Positions 9,920-18,508 of a DNA stretch of 64,000 bases are shown one piece after another; position 1 is the stretch's first letter, and every line of letters starts with the position of its first letter. A program made the position numbers and the translations under genes. The DNA comes from Peribacillus glennii (GTDB taxonomy: Bacteria > Bacillota > Bacilli > Bacillales > DSM-1321), in contig NZ_QVTD01000021.1 in NCBI RefSeq assembly GCF_003429105.1, forward strand, positions 24,392 through 88,391, given 5' to 3'. A model generated the notes under the pieces. That model made no database searches. It saw nothing but the letters and a program-made list of their open reading frames with translations, and was not told the origin of the DNA.

Positions 9920-10069
9920 AGCATTTATTTTAGGTGAAGTCTCCAGACAATCACGAAGGCTGCTGGAAACTGAACCCGGCAGCCTTACATCCATTTCATC
10001 AGGCCAATCGGCTATTTCTTAATGGCAATCATATTAATCATGAATCCAACAATAAGGAGGAGCTTTGGA

Positions 10070-10879
10070 ATGGCAGAACTTCCCGAGCTGGAAAGGTACC
10101 GTTTAGTGTTAAGCCCCCATCTGGTCAGTAAGGAAATTACATTAGTCGAAATTCATAGGCAGAAATCGATCAATTTGCCTGTACATGAATTCGCTTCCCG
10201 CCTGCAGGGAAATCGTATTACCGGGATAACCAGAAGGGGGAAATTTTTAATTTTTCAATTAGCTTCTGGAGAAAACCTGCTGCTTCACTTAATGATTGGG
10301 GGCTGGCTATTTATCGGAAATGAAAAGATTAATCCTAACCGTAAAAAGCAGATAATCCTTTCGTTCGGAGAAATGCAACTATTCTTTCTTGGCCTCCGTC
10401 TCGGCTATCTACACATACTATCAACGGAGGAACTGAATAAGAAACTGGGAGAGTTGGGCCCTGAACCGCTTGATCCAGCCTTTGGATTTGAGGATTTTCA
10501 AGGAAGAATCAGCAAAAAAAGGGGAATTCTGAAATCCGTTTTAATAGACCCTAAATTTATTGCAGGAATTGGCAGCTGTTATTCAGACGAAATATGCTTT
10601 AAAGCTCAGTTGAAGCCCGAGAATAAGGTACAACAATTAACAGGGGAGCAGATACATAGGTTATTTGAAGCAATTAAACCCGTATTGGAAAACGCCATTC
10701 ATATAGGGGGGTATATGGATTATCCCTTGTATGCGAATGATAGAAAAACCGGGGCATATAATGACCATTTTCTCGTTTACTTGCGAGAAAACCAGCCATG
10801 CAAAAGATGCCGAAACGTCATCCAAAGAAAGGACCTTTCTTCGCGTAAATCCTTTTTTTGCCCAGGCTGCCAGGAATAG
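10070..10879 (+). CDS. Fpg/Nei-family DNA glycosylase-like protein with altered N-terminus
   Basis: 269 residues. ATG 10070 follows AAGGAGGAG by 7 nt. The N-terminal catalytic domain, the H2TH region (KRGILKSVLIDPKFIAGIG) and the C-terminal zinc finger (CKRC, 16 residues, CPGC) are all present. The N-terminus reads M-A-E-L-P-E where active Fpg/Nei enzymes have M-P-E-L-P-E, so the proline nucleophile is Ala. The usual GxGNxYADE is GIGSCYSDE. It may bind damaged DNA without lyase activity, or use another nucleophile. It follows the phosphodiesterase remnant by 150 nt. Confidence 0.8.
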   Translation: MAELPELERYRLVLSPHLVSKEITLVEIHRQKSINLPVHEFASRLQGNRITGITRRGKFLIFQLASGENLLLHLMIGGWLFIGNEKINPNRKKQIILSFGEMQLFFLGLRLGYLHILSTEELNKKLGELGPEPLDPAFGFEDFQGRISKKRGILKSVLIDPKFIAGIGSCYSDEICFKAQLKPENKVQQLTGEQIHRLFEAIKPVLENAIHIGGYMDYPLYANDRKTGAYNDHFLVYLRENQPCKRCRNVIQRKDLSSRKSFFCPGCQE

Positions 10880-10995
10880 CTTAGGCTAAAGTCAATACCA
10901 AAAAACTATATCCCCACGAATAATTTTTTTACTTTGCGGAAAAGAAAAAAGAAGGAAAAACGACAAAAATCTCGTTTTCGAGGTGCCTTTGAGTC

Positions 10996-11034
10996 AAAAT
11001 TCTCAAAAAACCACGTTGATTTTTTGAGAATTTT
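10996..11034. repeat. Perfect 15-bp inverted repeat upstream of the sigma factor gene
   Basis: AAAATTCTCAAAAAA (10996-11010) and its exact complement TTTTTTGAGAATTTT (11020-11034) flank a 9-nt loop. It is too AT-rich for a typical terminator and could be an operator or weak bidirectional terminator. It lies 160 nt before the SigH-like gene in an otherwise empty 312-nt gap. Confidence 0.6.
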
Positions 11035-11191
11035 AGAATGATATGTAAACAAAAGTCGATATTTGCGAATATCTTAAATGTGAAATCTAAGGTAATATAA
11101 TAAGTATCTCTGATAATCACTTAATAGAAAAACATATGGTGGCTAAAGACTAAACGGCAAAACTTAGCCTAAACAAGCGGGGGGATTTTAA

Positions 11192-11842
11192 GTGAGTGTA
11201 AGCTTGTGGATAGAAAAGTTGGAAAACCGCGCGATAGTAGAAGATGAGCAGTTGGTAGAATTGGTCCGCCAAGGGGACCATGAAGCAGCAAACTTATTGA
11301 TCAACAAATATAGGAATTTTGTCAAGTCGAAAGCGAGCAGATATTTTATAATAGGTGGAGATAGGGAGGATATTGTCCAGGAAGGGATGATTGGACTGTA
11401 TAAAGCGATCCGGGATTTTAGAGAGGATAAACTAACCTCTTTTAAGGCTTTTGCCGAGCTTTGCATTACCAGGCAAATCATAACCGCGATCAAAACAGCA
11501 ACCCGTCAAAAGCATACCCCTCTGAATTCCTACATTTCCCTGGACAAGCCACTATTTGAAGACGATTCCGACCATACGCTTATGGATGTGATATCCTGTA
11601 CAAAAGTTACGGATCCCATTTCTTTGCTTATTAACCAGGAGAATTCCGACTATGTACAGTTGAAAATGGCAGAGATGCTGAGTGATTTAGAAAGAAAAGT
11701 ATTGTCCCTTTACATGGATGGACAGTCCTATGTAGAAATTTCCGAAAAACTTGACAAGCATGTAAAGTCGATTGACAATGCCCTTCAGCGGGTGAAAAGG
11801 AAATTGGAACGGTATCTCGAGATGCGGGAGATTGTGTACTGA
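11192..11842 (+). CDS. sigH: SigH-like sporulation/transition-state sigma factor (orphan copy)
   Basis: A 216-residue sigma-70 family factor. DREDIVQEGMIGLYKAIRDF and FKAFAELCITRQIITAIKTATRQKH form region 2, and SYVEISEKLDKHVKSIDNALQRVKRKLERYLE forms region 4, very close to Bacillus SigH. SigH normally sits before rpmG-secE-nusG; none of those is here, so this may be a second copy. The N-terminal 30 residues (SVSLWIEKLENRAIVEDEQL) differ from canonical SigH as I recall it. GTG start after a G6 ribosome site. A terminator follows. Confidence 0.85.
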   Translation: MSVSLWIEKLENRAIVEDEQLVELVRQGDHEAANLLINKYRNFVKSKASRYFIIGGDREDIVQEGMIGLYKAIRDFREDKLTSFKAFAELCITRQIITAIKTATRQKHTPLNSYISLDKPLFEDDSDHTLMDVISCTKVTDPISLLINQENSDYVQLKMAEMLSDLERKVLSLYMDGQSYVEISEKLDKHVKSIDNALQRVKRKLERYLEMREIVY

Positions 11843-11877
11843 GTTGGTAAACAGAAAAGATTGATCATAAGAGAAAG

Positions 11878-11905
11878 AGCCCAGTTGATGGACTGGGCTT
11901 ATTTT
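11878..11905 (+). terminator. Intrinsic terminator of the SigH-like gene
   Basis: AGCCCAGT, loop TGATGG, ACTGGGCT, then TATTTTACTT. Eight perfect pairs, 36 nt after the stop codon. Confidence 0.8.
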
Positions 11906-12098
11906 ACTTGTCCTGAGAAGCCAAATGGGAGGGGTAGATATATAGCCGTACTAAATATACCAAAAAGCGAGGAATTGCTGACAGTTGCTCCTTTTCAGGA
12001 TTTAAATAGTCCTTCGGTAAATTTATGGTATCCGAATAGCTGTGCGAAATGATTAAATAAGATTAGACCTGCTGATTAAAGATGATAGGGGGGATTTT

Positions 12099-13109
12099 AT
12101 GAGCATACCAAACAAAGCTGATTGGAAAGGCTTTTTGAACTTGTATGACCGAATTGCCATTCAGGCACTGGAATTCTACCCTGGTTTATCAGCACCGAAG
12201 CTCCGTTTGCTTAATTATTCCGAAAATGCTACATATTTAGTCGAGGATTGCAGCAATAAATATATACTGAGGGCAAGCCGACCGGGGTACCATACTAAGC
12301 CTGAAATCGAAAGTGAACTTGTCTGGCTGAATACAATCCATGCCAACACATCCATCGAAGTTCATTTACCTGTTCCTAATAAAAAAGGGGAATATATTCA
12401 AACCATTACATTTGAAAATGATCCCCAAGAATATTACTGTACAATGTTTACCTTTTTAAAAGGCGACCCCCCGGATGAAGAAACAGAAAGCGAATTAATC
12501 AGGCATTTTGAAAAGCTAGGGGAAATAACTGCCCAACTGCATGAACATAGTATAAATTGGAGCAAAACGGAAGGCTTTCAACGCCCTTTCTGGGATTTTG
12601 AAACAATATTGGGGCAAAATCCCAAGTGGGGAAGATGGCAGGATGGCATAGGAATCACTCAAGAACGGGCAGCTCTATTTCAACAAGTGTCAGATACCAT
12701 CAAGCAAAGATTGGAAAGGTTCGGCAAGGGACGAAACAAATTTGGCATGATCCATGCTGACATACGCCTGGCTAACTTCATTATAGAAGGCCAAAGAATC
12801 AAGGTGATTGACTTTGATGATTGCGGGTTTGGCTGGTATCTATTTGATCTTGCTGCTTCATTAAGTTTTATTGAACATAAAGCCTTCGTTCCGGGACTAA
12901 TCCATTCCTGGTTACGGGGATATCGTAAGGTACGCCCACTTTCTAAACAAGAACAGCAGGAAATACCTACATTTATTATGATGAGAAGATTGATGCTGAT
13001 TTCCTGGATAGGCAGCCGAAATAATGAAACAACCCAAAAAATGGGCAGGGCATATACGATGGAAACAGTAAAAATTGCGCAGGATTATTTGAAAACATTT
13101 AAAGTGTAA
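12099..13109 (+). CDS. Phosphotransferase of the APH/ChoK kinase-like family
   Basis: 336 residues. FGMIHADIRLANFIIEG is the catalytic loop (H-x-D-x5-N) and KVIDFDDCGFGWYLFDLA carries the metal-binding DxD. This matches the aminoglycoside/homoserine/choline kinase superfamily, which transfers phosphate from ATP to a small molecule. The substrate is unknown; family members act on homoserine, methylthioribose, antibiotics or spore-coat targets. GGGGGGATTTT precedes the ATG. It is monocistronic. Confidence 0.8.
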   Translation: MSIPNKADWKGFLNLYDRIAIQALEFYPGLSAPKLRLLNYSENATYLVEDCSNKYILRASRPGYHTKPEIESELVWLNTIHANTSIEVHLPVPNKKGEYIQTITFENDPQEYYCTMFTFLKGDPPDEETESELIRHFEKLGEITAQLHEHSINWSKTEGFQRPFWDFETILGQNPKWGRWQDGIGITQERAALFQQVSDTIKQRLERFGKGRNKFGMIHADIRLANFIIEGQRIKVIDFDDCGFGWYLFDLAASLSFIEHKAFVPGLIHSWLRGYRKVRPLSKQEQQEIPTFIMMRRLMLISWIGSRNNETTQKMGRAYTMETVKIAQDYLKTFKV

Positions 13110-13236
13110 ATTCCTGGATCCTGCCAATTGTGAACTAACCTTCCCCTAAAGAAAACGAGAAGTTCAATCAAAATCAGTACCAACAGACCTTCCTTCAGAT
13201 ACAATAAAATACAGAATTCATAGGAACCGTCTTAAT

Positions 13237-13261
13237 GTTTCCCTCCCTAGTAATCGGGTAA
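13237..13261 (+). promoter_or_regulatory. Sigma-B-type general-stress promoter
   Basis: GTTTCC (13237-13242), a 13-nt spacer and GGGTAA (13256-13261) fit the SigB consensus GTTTAA-N12-14-GGGWAW. It lies 44 nt upstream of the DUF2188 gene. Confidence 0.5.
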
Positions 13262-13304
13262 TGATAAGTATCCGATTTTATGAAGAAACAGGGGAGGTAT
13301 TCTA

Positions 13305-13583
13305 ATGGAGAAAAAGAAGAACGACAATGGAAGCAATCACGGTGAACGCGACGAATATTTTAAAGAACGCGCAGGCACAGACGATGCCAGATTCCATGTT
13401 GTCCCTCATGATGAGGAAGGCTGGGCTGTCAAGACCGAAGGTGAGGATGAACCCGGCTATACCAGTGATTCAAAGTCCGAAGCTGTAAAGGAAGCAAAAA
13501 GAATGGCAGAGGAAGCAGAAACGATGGCCATTATCCATGATGAAGATGGAAAGATCGAGGAACAACACAATTATCAGGAATAA
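13305..13583 (+). CDS. DUF2188 domain protein (putative stress protein)
   Basis: 92 residues, highly polar. The core FHVVPHDEEGWAVKTEGEDEPGYTSDSKSEAVKEAKRMAEEA is the DUF2188 pattern (x-V-V-P-x-x-x-G-W, then an alanine-rich helix). No signal peptide. GGGGAGG precedes the ATG. The SigB-like promoter upstream suggests stress induction; the biochemical role is unknown. Confidence 0.8.
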   Translation: MEKKKNDNGSNHGERDEYFKERAGTDDARFHVVPHDEEGWAVKTEGEDEPGYTSDSKSEAVKEAKRMAEEAETMAIIHDEDGKIEEQHNYQE

Positions 13584-13590
13584 TAAAAAG

Positions 13591-13627
13591 TAACCCGGAA
13601 AAATTTTCTTTCCGGGTTATTTTTTTA
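13591..13627 (+). terminator. Intrinsic terminator
   Basis: AACCCGGAAA (13592-13601) pairs perfectly with TTTCCGGGTT (13609-13618), followed by ATTTTTTT. Confidence 0.88.
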
Positions 13628-13816
13628 TTGAAAAGGTCCTGCCATTCTATCGAGAATGCTAATAATCAAAAGCTAACATATAGTGCCAAGCCATTCAGCC
13701 GCAGGTCGTTTAACAACCTTTTATTAACCCGGAGGGAGAAACTATAAAAATAAGTTTATAGCTATCGTTTTATGACAGAAATAGGTATTTACTATTAGAT
13801 TATAGCCGTTTCAGGC

Positions 13817-14134
13817 ATGTCTCTTCCTTCGTACACTGTAGTTATTCAGGTGAAAGGGGGGAAGAAGCGAAGAAGCGAAGTGTGTGCATGTTGTTTCAGA
13901 AGGAGATTTGAAGATGATTGCTTTGAAGATGATCAAGACCGCTTCGAAGATAACCGTTTTAGACGCCGGATTAGGTTGGAAGATGACCTGTTCGAAGAGG
14001 ACTTGCTCGAAGATGAAGCCCGATTCAGAAGGAATAACCTTTTAAGAAGAATTGATAATGAACGAAGGCGGCGTGATGACGACCGTTTTAGATTTAGGCG
14101 TGATGTTTGCAGAATGTGCAGGCGTTTTTGCTGA
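13817..14134 (+). CDS. Arg/Asp-rich low-complexity protein with terminal cysteine clusters
   Basis: A highly charged protein made of alternating RFRR and FEDD-like blocks (CFEDDQDRFEDNRFRRR, LFEEDLLEDEARFRR). Cysteine clusters lie near the start (CACC) and at the end (CRMCRRFC). The start is uncertain: ATG 13817 has no ribosome site, and GTG 13880 follows a G6 tract. The composition recalls spore-coat structural proteins, but that is only inference. No homologue recognised. Confidence 0.5.
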   Translation: MSLPSYTVVIQVKGGKKRRSEVCACCFRRRFEDDCFEDDQDRFEDNRFRRRIRLEDDLFEEDLLEDEARFRRNNLLRRIDNERRRRDDDRFRFRRDVCRMCRRFC

Positions 14135-14265
14135 TTACTTTTTATAAATAATCGATCATTTCCTTGAATGTAACTCTACTCTTTGGGAAGAGATACGTGA
14201 CATAATTAAAAGTCCTCAATCCCGATATTTTTGGAAAGAGGACTTTTGAACACCGTTTCTTTTCA

Positions 14266-15246
14266 TTATTGGATTACAGTATGAGTATCGCCAACTAAGG
14301 AATTTAACCGTGACCATGAAATGTTCCGTCCGGTAACTACAATGGCCACTTTACGCCCGCTTAATTCTTCGCCGCATTGCGTTAAAGCGGCAACCCCTGC
14401 AGCTCCGGAGGGTTCTACTATGTATTGAACAGCTAACATGTTCTTGATGGCGTCAATAATCTGTTCTTCAGTCACCGTTAAAATTCGGTCGATATGTTTT
14501 TGGATGATTGGAAAAGTAATAGTTTCAGGATCAATCGGCCCGCTTAACCCTTCAGCTATGGATGGATGTAATTTGACTGGGGTTCCCTGTCCATTTTTAT
14601 ACCAGACAGCTAAAGTGGGACTGTTTTTACATTGGACGCCCCAAACTTCAATTTTCGGATTGACTGATTTTAAAGCTAAACACATACCGGCGGTTAGTCC
14701 GCCTCCACCCATACAGGTAATAACGGTATCCACGTCTGCTAAATCATCTAAAATTTCCAATGCAACAGTGCCACCGGCCGAAATTACCGCTGGATCATTA
14801 TATGCAGATAGAAAGATATAACCTTTTTCTTTTGCAACTGATAAAGCGGTTATTCTAGCTTCTTCAATAGAATCAAAGAAGGTTAATTCGGCGCCATATC
14901 CCTCCAATGCTTGCACCTTGCCTGGATCCGCATCCTTCGGTAAAAAAACATGTGCCGGAACACTCAACTTACTGGCAGCATAAGCTAATCCTATTCCATG
15001 ATTACCGGCTGAAGGTGCTATAATGCCGCGCTTACGTTCCTTCTCATTTAAAGTCAAAAGCCGGTTTAAGGATCCCCGCGATTTAAAGCTTCCTGTAACC
15101 TGAAGGTTTTCCAATTTTAAATGAATATCAGATTTGTAAATTCGGCTAAAATTCTCGCTATATTCCAATGGTGTATGACGTATGTAAGGCTTAATCCGTT
15201 TATGGGCATGAATAATCTCCTGCAAGGTAATTTCGCTTAGATTCAA
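14266..15246 (-). CDS. PLP-dependent serine/threonine dehydratase-like enzyme
   Basis: 326 residues, fold-type II. GSFKSRGS carries the PLP lysine (Lys55), PSAGNHGIGLAYAA is the phosphate-side loop, and CMGGGGLTAGM is the glycine loop binding the PLP phosphate. VEPSGAAGVAAL is the usual C-terminal signature. There is no ACT domain, so it is of the short, probably catabolic type. Candidates are threonine/serine dehydratase or hydroxyaspartate dehydratase. It is divergent from a LysR regulator that probably controls it. Confidence 0.82.
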   Translation of the reverse strand: MNLSEITLQEIIHAHKRIKPYIRHTPLEYSENFSRIYKSDIHLKLENLQVTGSFKSRGSLNRLLTLNEKERKRGIIAPSAGNHGIGLAYAASKLSVPAHVFLPKDADPGKVQALEGYGAELTFFDSIEEARITALSVAKEKGYIFLSAYNDPAVISAGGTVALEILDDLADVDTVITCMGGGGLTAGMCLALKSVNPKIEVWGVQCKNSPTLAVWYKNGQGTPVKLHPSIAEGLSGPIDPETITFPIIQKHIDRILTVTEEQIIDAIKNMLAVQYIVEPSGAAGVAALTQCGEELSGRKVAIVVTGRNISWSRLNSLVGDTHTVIQ

Positions 15247-15325
15247 ATGATCAACTCCTTATTTTAATTAACATTTATTTTGGATTTTACTTTAAAGCCT
15301 TGTTGTTGGATAATACATATTAGTC

Positions 15326-15335
15326 ATAACGTTAT
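15326..15335. promoter_or_regulatory. Palindrome in the dehydratase/LysR divergent promoter region
   Basis: ATAACGTTAT is a perfect 10-bp palindrome 28 nt before the LysR start, within the 116-nt divergent gap. It is a candidate LysR operator. Confidence 0.35.
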
Positions 15336-15362
15336 AATATTGAGTTATAAGGAGGGCGGCTA

Positions 15363-16196
15363 TTGAATCTGCAACAAATGAGTTATGTGATGAAAATTGC
15401 CGAAACAAAAAGTATCAATAAAGCTTCAGCAGCTCTCCATATCTCCCAACCAGCGTTAACAAAACAACTAAAATTATTGGAGGATGAACTTGGAGCTTCG
15501 TTATTTGAAAGAAATAAAAGCGGTTGCAAGTTAACGGAAGATGGGGAGCTTTTTGTTAATGAGGCTGAATTAATACTTAATCAAATAGACTCATTAAAAC
15601 AAAAATTTATAGAAAAAAAAGAGAAGAAAATAGTAAATATAGGGGCGTTGCCAAGCATAGCTACCCATTTCTTGCCTGCCCTTGTCCAAAAACTGAATAA
15701 TTTAGGGTATAGAATCAATATTCATGTTGCAGACACGAGCAATGAAATTAAAAGCTTATTATATGATAGGAAAATTGATGTGGGATTTGGACAAGATGAG
15801 GAAGAAAGGGACTACGTAAATACACTTTTTATTGAACCTTATTATGTGATTGTTCCTAATTTAAATCCATTAACAAAGGCTAAATCAGTTTCACTAAGTG
15901 ATTTAACCAATCAAAATATGATTCTCCCCACACTTTCTTGTGATATCCGGATATCTCTTGATCATTATTTAAAACGACAAGGAATTATTATGGAAAATAT
16001 CATGGAAGTCGGTCAAAATGATTCGATTTTATCACTCGTCAAAATCGGTGTAGGTTTAACAATCCTTCCTAAAATGACAATCCATAACTTAGATGAAAGT
16101 GTTAAAGCTATACCACTTAAAAATAAGGATTTTAATAGAAAAATCTCTTTATTTTCTTACTCAAAAAAATTACTTGCTTTAATCGAAAGGATTTAG
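15363..16196 (+). CDS. LysR-family transcriptional regulator
   Basis: 277 residues. The N-terminal winged helix is clear: SINKASAALHISQPALTKQLKLLEDELGASLFER (about residues 17-50). A periplasmic-binding-protein-like effector domain starts near residue 90. The TTG start follows GGAGGGCGG. It is divergent from the PLP dehydratase, so amino-acid-responsive control of that gene is likely. A terminator follows at 16291. Confidence 0.88.
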   Translation: MNLQQMSYVMKIAETKSINKASAALHISQPALTKQLKLLEDELGASLFERNKSGCKLTEDGELFVNEAELILNQIDSLKQKFIEKKEKKIVNIGALPSIATHFLPALVQKLNNLGYRINIHVADTSNEIKSLLYDRKIDVGFGQDEEERDYVNTLFIEPYYVIVPNLNPLTKAKSVSLSDLTNQNMILPTLSCDIRISLDHYLKRQGIIMENIMEVGQNDSILSLVKIGVGLTILPKMTIHNLDESVKAIPLKNKDFNRKISLFSYSKKLLALIERI

Positions 16197-16290
16197 TAAT
16201 AAGTAGTTGGAAAATTAAAATTTCCTCCTATTATTTCTCTATGTTATTCGTTGCAGAATTTCCTCTATAGCTGATATCCCTGTTTTTCTG

Positions 16291-16320
16291 AGCGCACCCT
16301 TCCCATGGTGCGCTTGTTCT
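16291..16320 (+). terminator. Intrinsic terminator after the LysR gene
   Basis: AGCGCACC, an 8-nt loop, GGTGCGCT, then TGTTCTT. Eight perfect pairs. Confidence 0.7.
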
Positions 16321-16766
16321 TCGTGCAAAGCCATTTTTCCCATGGCAAGGGAGTGATTACCTTTTTTTAAAAAAACGAAAAGGAACAAAACTTCCATTTT
16401 TCCGGAATTAATTGCAGCCTATAAATGCGATTCATCTGGATCTTTGCGTAAAATTTTCACATTACAAAATGCCTTCGTCAGCTGTTACATTCATTTCAAA
16501 CATCTCGATGTGTTTTCAAGGCAGTATGTGCCAGAGAGCCTGGTAGAAAGGACATGTTGGTTAAAACAATGTTTTTATCCATCTGTCGCGTCTTGTGGAA
16601 TAATTTTTTAAAAAAGGGTGTTTTAAAAAAATTTGGCAATATAAATTTTGGAAAGAATTGTCCATTTTTCTCGGAATTTATCGATAATTCCAATAAAATC
16701 AATCCAATAACTGCTTTTTAAATGACGCTTTATTTAGGACTGATGGAAAACATTATTGTAATGTAT
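16321..16766. other. Intergenic stretch with no gene recognised
   Basis: About 450 AT-rich nt between the LysR terminator and the convergent SDR gene. One 68-codon minus-strand frame is present but has no ribosome site and no familiar motif. Confidence 0.4.
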
Positions 16767-17663
16767 TTATGAAAAATCGTATTTTACGCCGGTTAACGCC
16801 TCAGAAACGTCCCATAACCTATTCATTGTTTCTTGGTTATATACGCCTGATGCAGGAGTCTCTATTGCTGGTAGACCTTTTCGGTTGCCTCTTCCGTTTG
16901 GACCGATATACTCTCCACCATTTAGCCTGGCATCCGTCGCTGCGAACAATGTCGGAAGCGCACCCATTTCTGGCGGTTGGAAAAGGATTTGCATCAATTT
17001 CTTTACAAAAGCTGGAGCTTCTGACTTCCTAAACTTAAACAAATTAGTGGAGGAAATGCCTGGATGACATGCGATGCTAAGAGTTGAAATGCCATGCTGT
17101 TTCAATCGTTGGTCTAATTCTTTAGCAAATAATAAATTTGCTAATTTACTTTGGCCATAAAATTTCATGGCTTTGTATCCATTGGAACCATCTAAATTGT
17201 AAAAATCAATAGAAGCTCCTCTATGTGCGATGCTGCTAAGTGTCACAACTCGGGAATTTTGGGTTTTCTTTAATAAAGGAAGCAATAAACCAGTTAAAGC
17301 AAAATGCCCTAAATGATTGCTCCCAAATTGTAGTTCGAATCCATCCTTTGTTTTTTCATACGGCGGAATCATAACACCAGCATTATTGATTAAGATATCT
17401 AGAGATTCATATCGACTAGTGTACGTCTCTGCAAAATCACGAACGCTTTGTAAATCCGCTAGGTCGAGCTTCATCAAAGTTAAAGATGCTTCCTCCACTT
17501 CTTTATGTATAGATTCAACGGATTTTTGTCCTTTTTGTTCGTCTCGCACAGCTAAGATTATATGAGCACCTTTTTTTGAAAGTACCTTGACTGCTTCATA
17601 ACCGATGCCGCTATTTGCTCCTGTAACAATGATTTTCCTACCTTTCAAATTTTCAGTTTTCAT
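16767..17663 (-). CDS. SDR-family NAD(P)-dependent oxidoreductase
   Basis: 298 residues. GANSGIGYEAVKVL is the Rossmann glycine motif, NNAGVM the central motif, SSIAHRG holds the catalytic Ser, and YGQSKLAN gives Tyr-x-x-x-Lys. The overall pattern resembles the retinol dehydrogenase/protochlorophyllide-reductase-like SDRs. Cytoplasmic, substrate unknown. AAAGGGTG precedes the ATG. Confidence 0.88.
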   Translation of the reverse strand: MKTENLKGRKIIVTGANSGIGYEAVKVLSKKGAHIILAVRDEQKGQKSVESIHKEVEEASLTLMKLDLADLQSVRDFAETYTSRYESLDILINNAGVMIPPYEKTKDGFELQFGSNHLGHFALTGLLLPLLKKTQNSRVVTLSSIAHRGASIDFYNLDGSNGYKAMKFYGQSKLANLLFAKELDQRLKQHGISTLSIACHPGISSTNLFKFRKSEAPAFVKKLMQILFQPPEMGALPTLFAATDARLNGGEYIGPNGRGNRKGLPAIETPASGVYNQETMNRLWDVSEALTGVKYDFS

Positions 17664-17828
17664 TTAAAAACACCCTTTCAATTTACTATTTACTAATTAA
17701 AGTTTACGCGACAAAGCTGAAATGAACCAATATGTAATCAATTTAACTCTCGCTTACTAGATTCCTTTGGAGAATACACTTTTTATAAGATAATATTTAT
17801 CTTATAAAAAAATAAGGGGGATAATCCA

Positions 17829-18046
17829 TGCAGGAAACAAAGAATTGATGGAGTGGAGCAGGAAAAATCTATTCATTAAGCGACCTAGCGGTTCAGAGAA
17901 ATAAAAATAACTGCTGAAAAAGCGATAGTACAATTATCCCGAAGAGAAATCTTATGGTGTCCTAATGAACATTCCAACAGTGTGGCCGTTATTGTGAAAC
18001 ATATGAGTGGAAATACGATGTCCCGCTGGACTCCATAGCAGCAGGA
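17829..18046 (+). pseudogene. DUF1572 (DinB-like) remnant
   Basis: After AAGGGGGATAATCC a start ATG (17829) soon meets stops. Another frame then reads EKAIVQLSRREILWCPNE and NSVAVIVKHMSGNTMSRWT, which is the N-terminal half of DUF1572/DinB-like proteins. Frameshifts and the loss of the C-terminal half mark it as decayed. It abuts a GNAT remnant on the other strand. Confidence 0.6.
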
Positions 18047-18101
18047 GACGACAAAAGCAATAAGGCGACCCCATCACCAATTTTTTCGTGCAACAATCCG
18101 A

Positions 18102-18330
18102 CTAACTTTTTACCAATTCCATTACTTTATCTGCGGCAAGGTCTGATAAATAACAGCAGTAGCTGAAATCGGTGAGAGCTCTTGCGATGCCAACCAGTTT
18201 ATCGCGATCCCAAGCCGAAATCATAATATCAGCATTGTCAATCATCCTTTGCAGCCTAAGCATGTCATCGGACGGCCTTTTAATTCCAGCTGATTTAATC
18301 ACATGGGAGAGATCTTCTGATTTTTATGTT
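18102..18330 (-). pseudogene. GNAT acetyltransferase remnant
   Basis: The frame reads IKSAGIKRPSDDML, then MISAWDRDKLVGIARALTDFSYCCYLSDLA. This is the beta4 region of GNAT enzymes. It breaks off just where the acetyl-CoA loop (Q/R-x-x-G-x-G/A) should follow. The N-terminus is also incomplete. Confidence 0.6.
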
Positions 18331-18508
18331 TACAAATTGGAATATTATTTTGTGTTTGTTTGGAAAATAAATGAAGAATGTAATAAAAGGGTAATATACC
18401 GTGTGAATCCTGACCCAAAGTTCGACAGTCGTTCTAAGCGTATCAATTTGTTTTTAAGCCGTTAATTGATACTATACTGATATATGACTTAGAAAGGAAA
18501 AAATAGAA

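Noticed and set aside
16496..16702. 68-codon minus-strand ORF
   Set aside because: No ribosome site, no domain, AT-rich intergenic composition.
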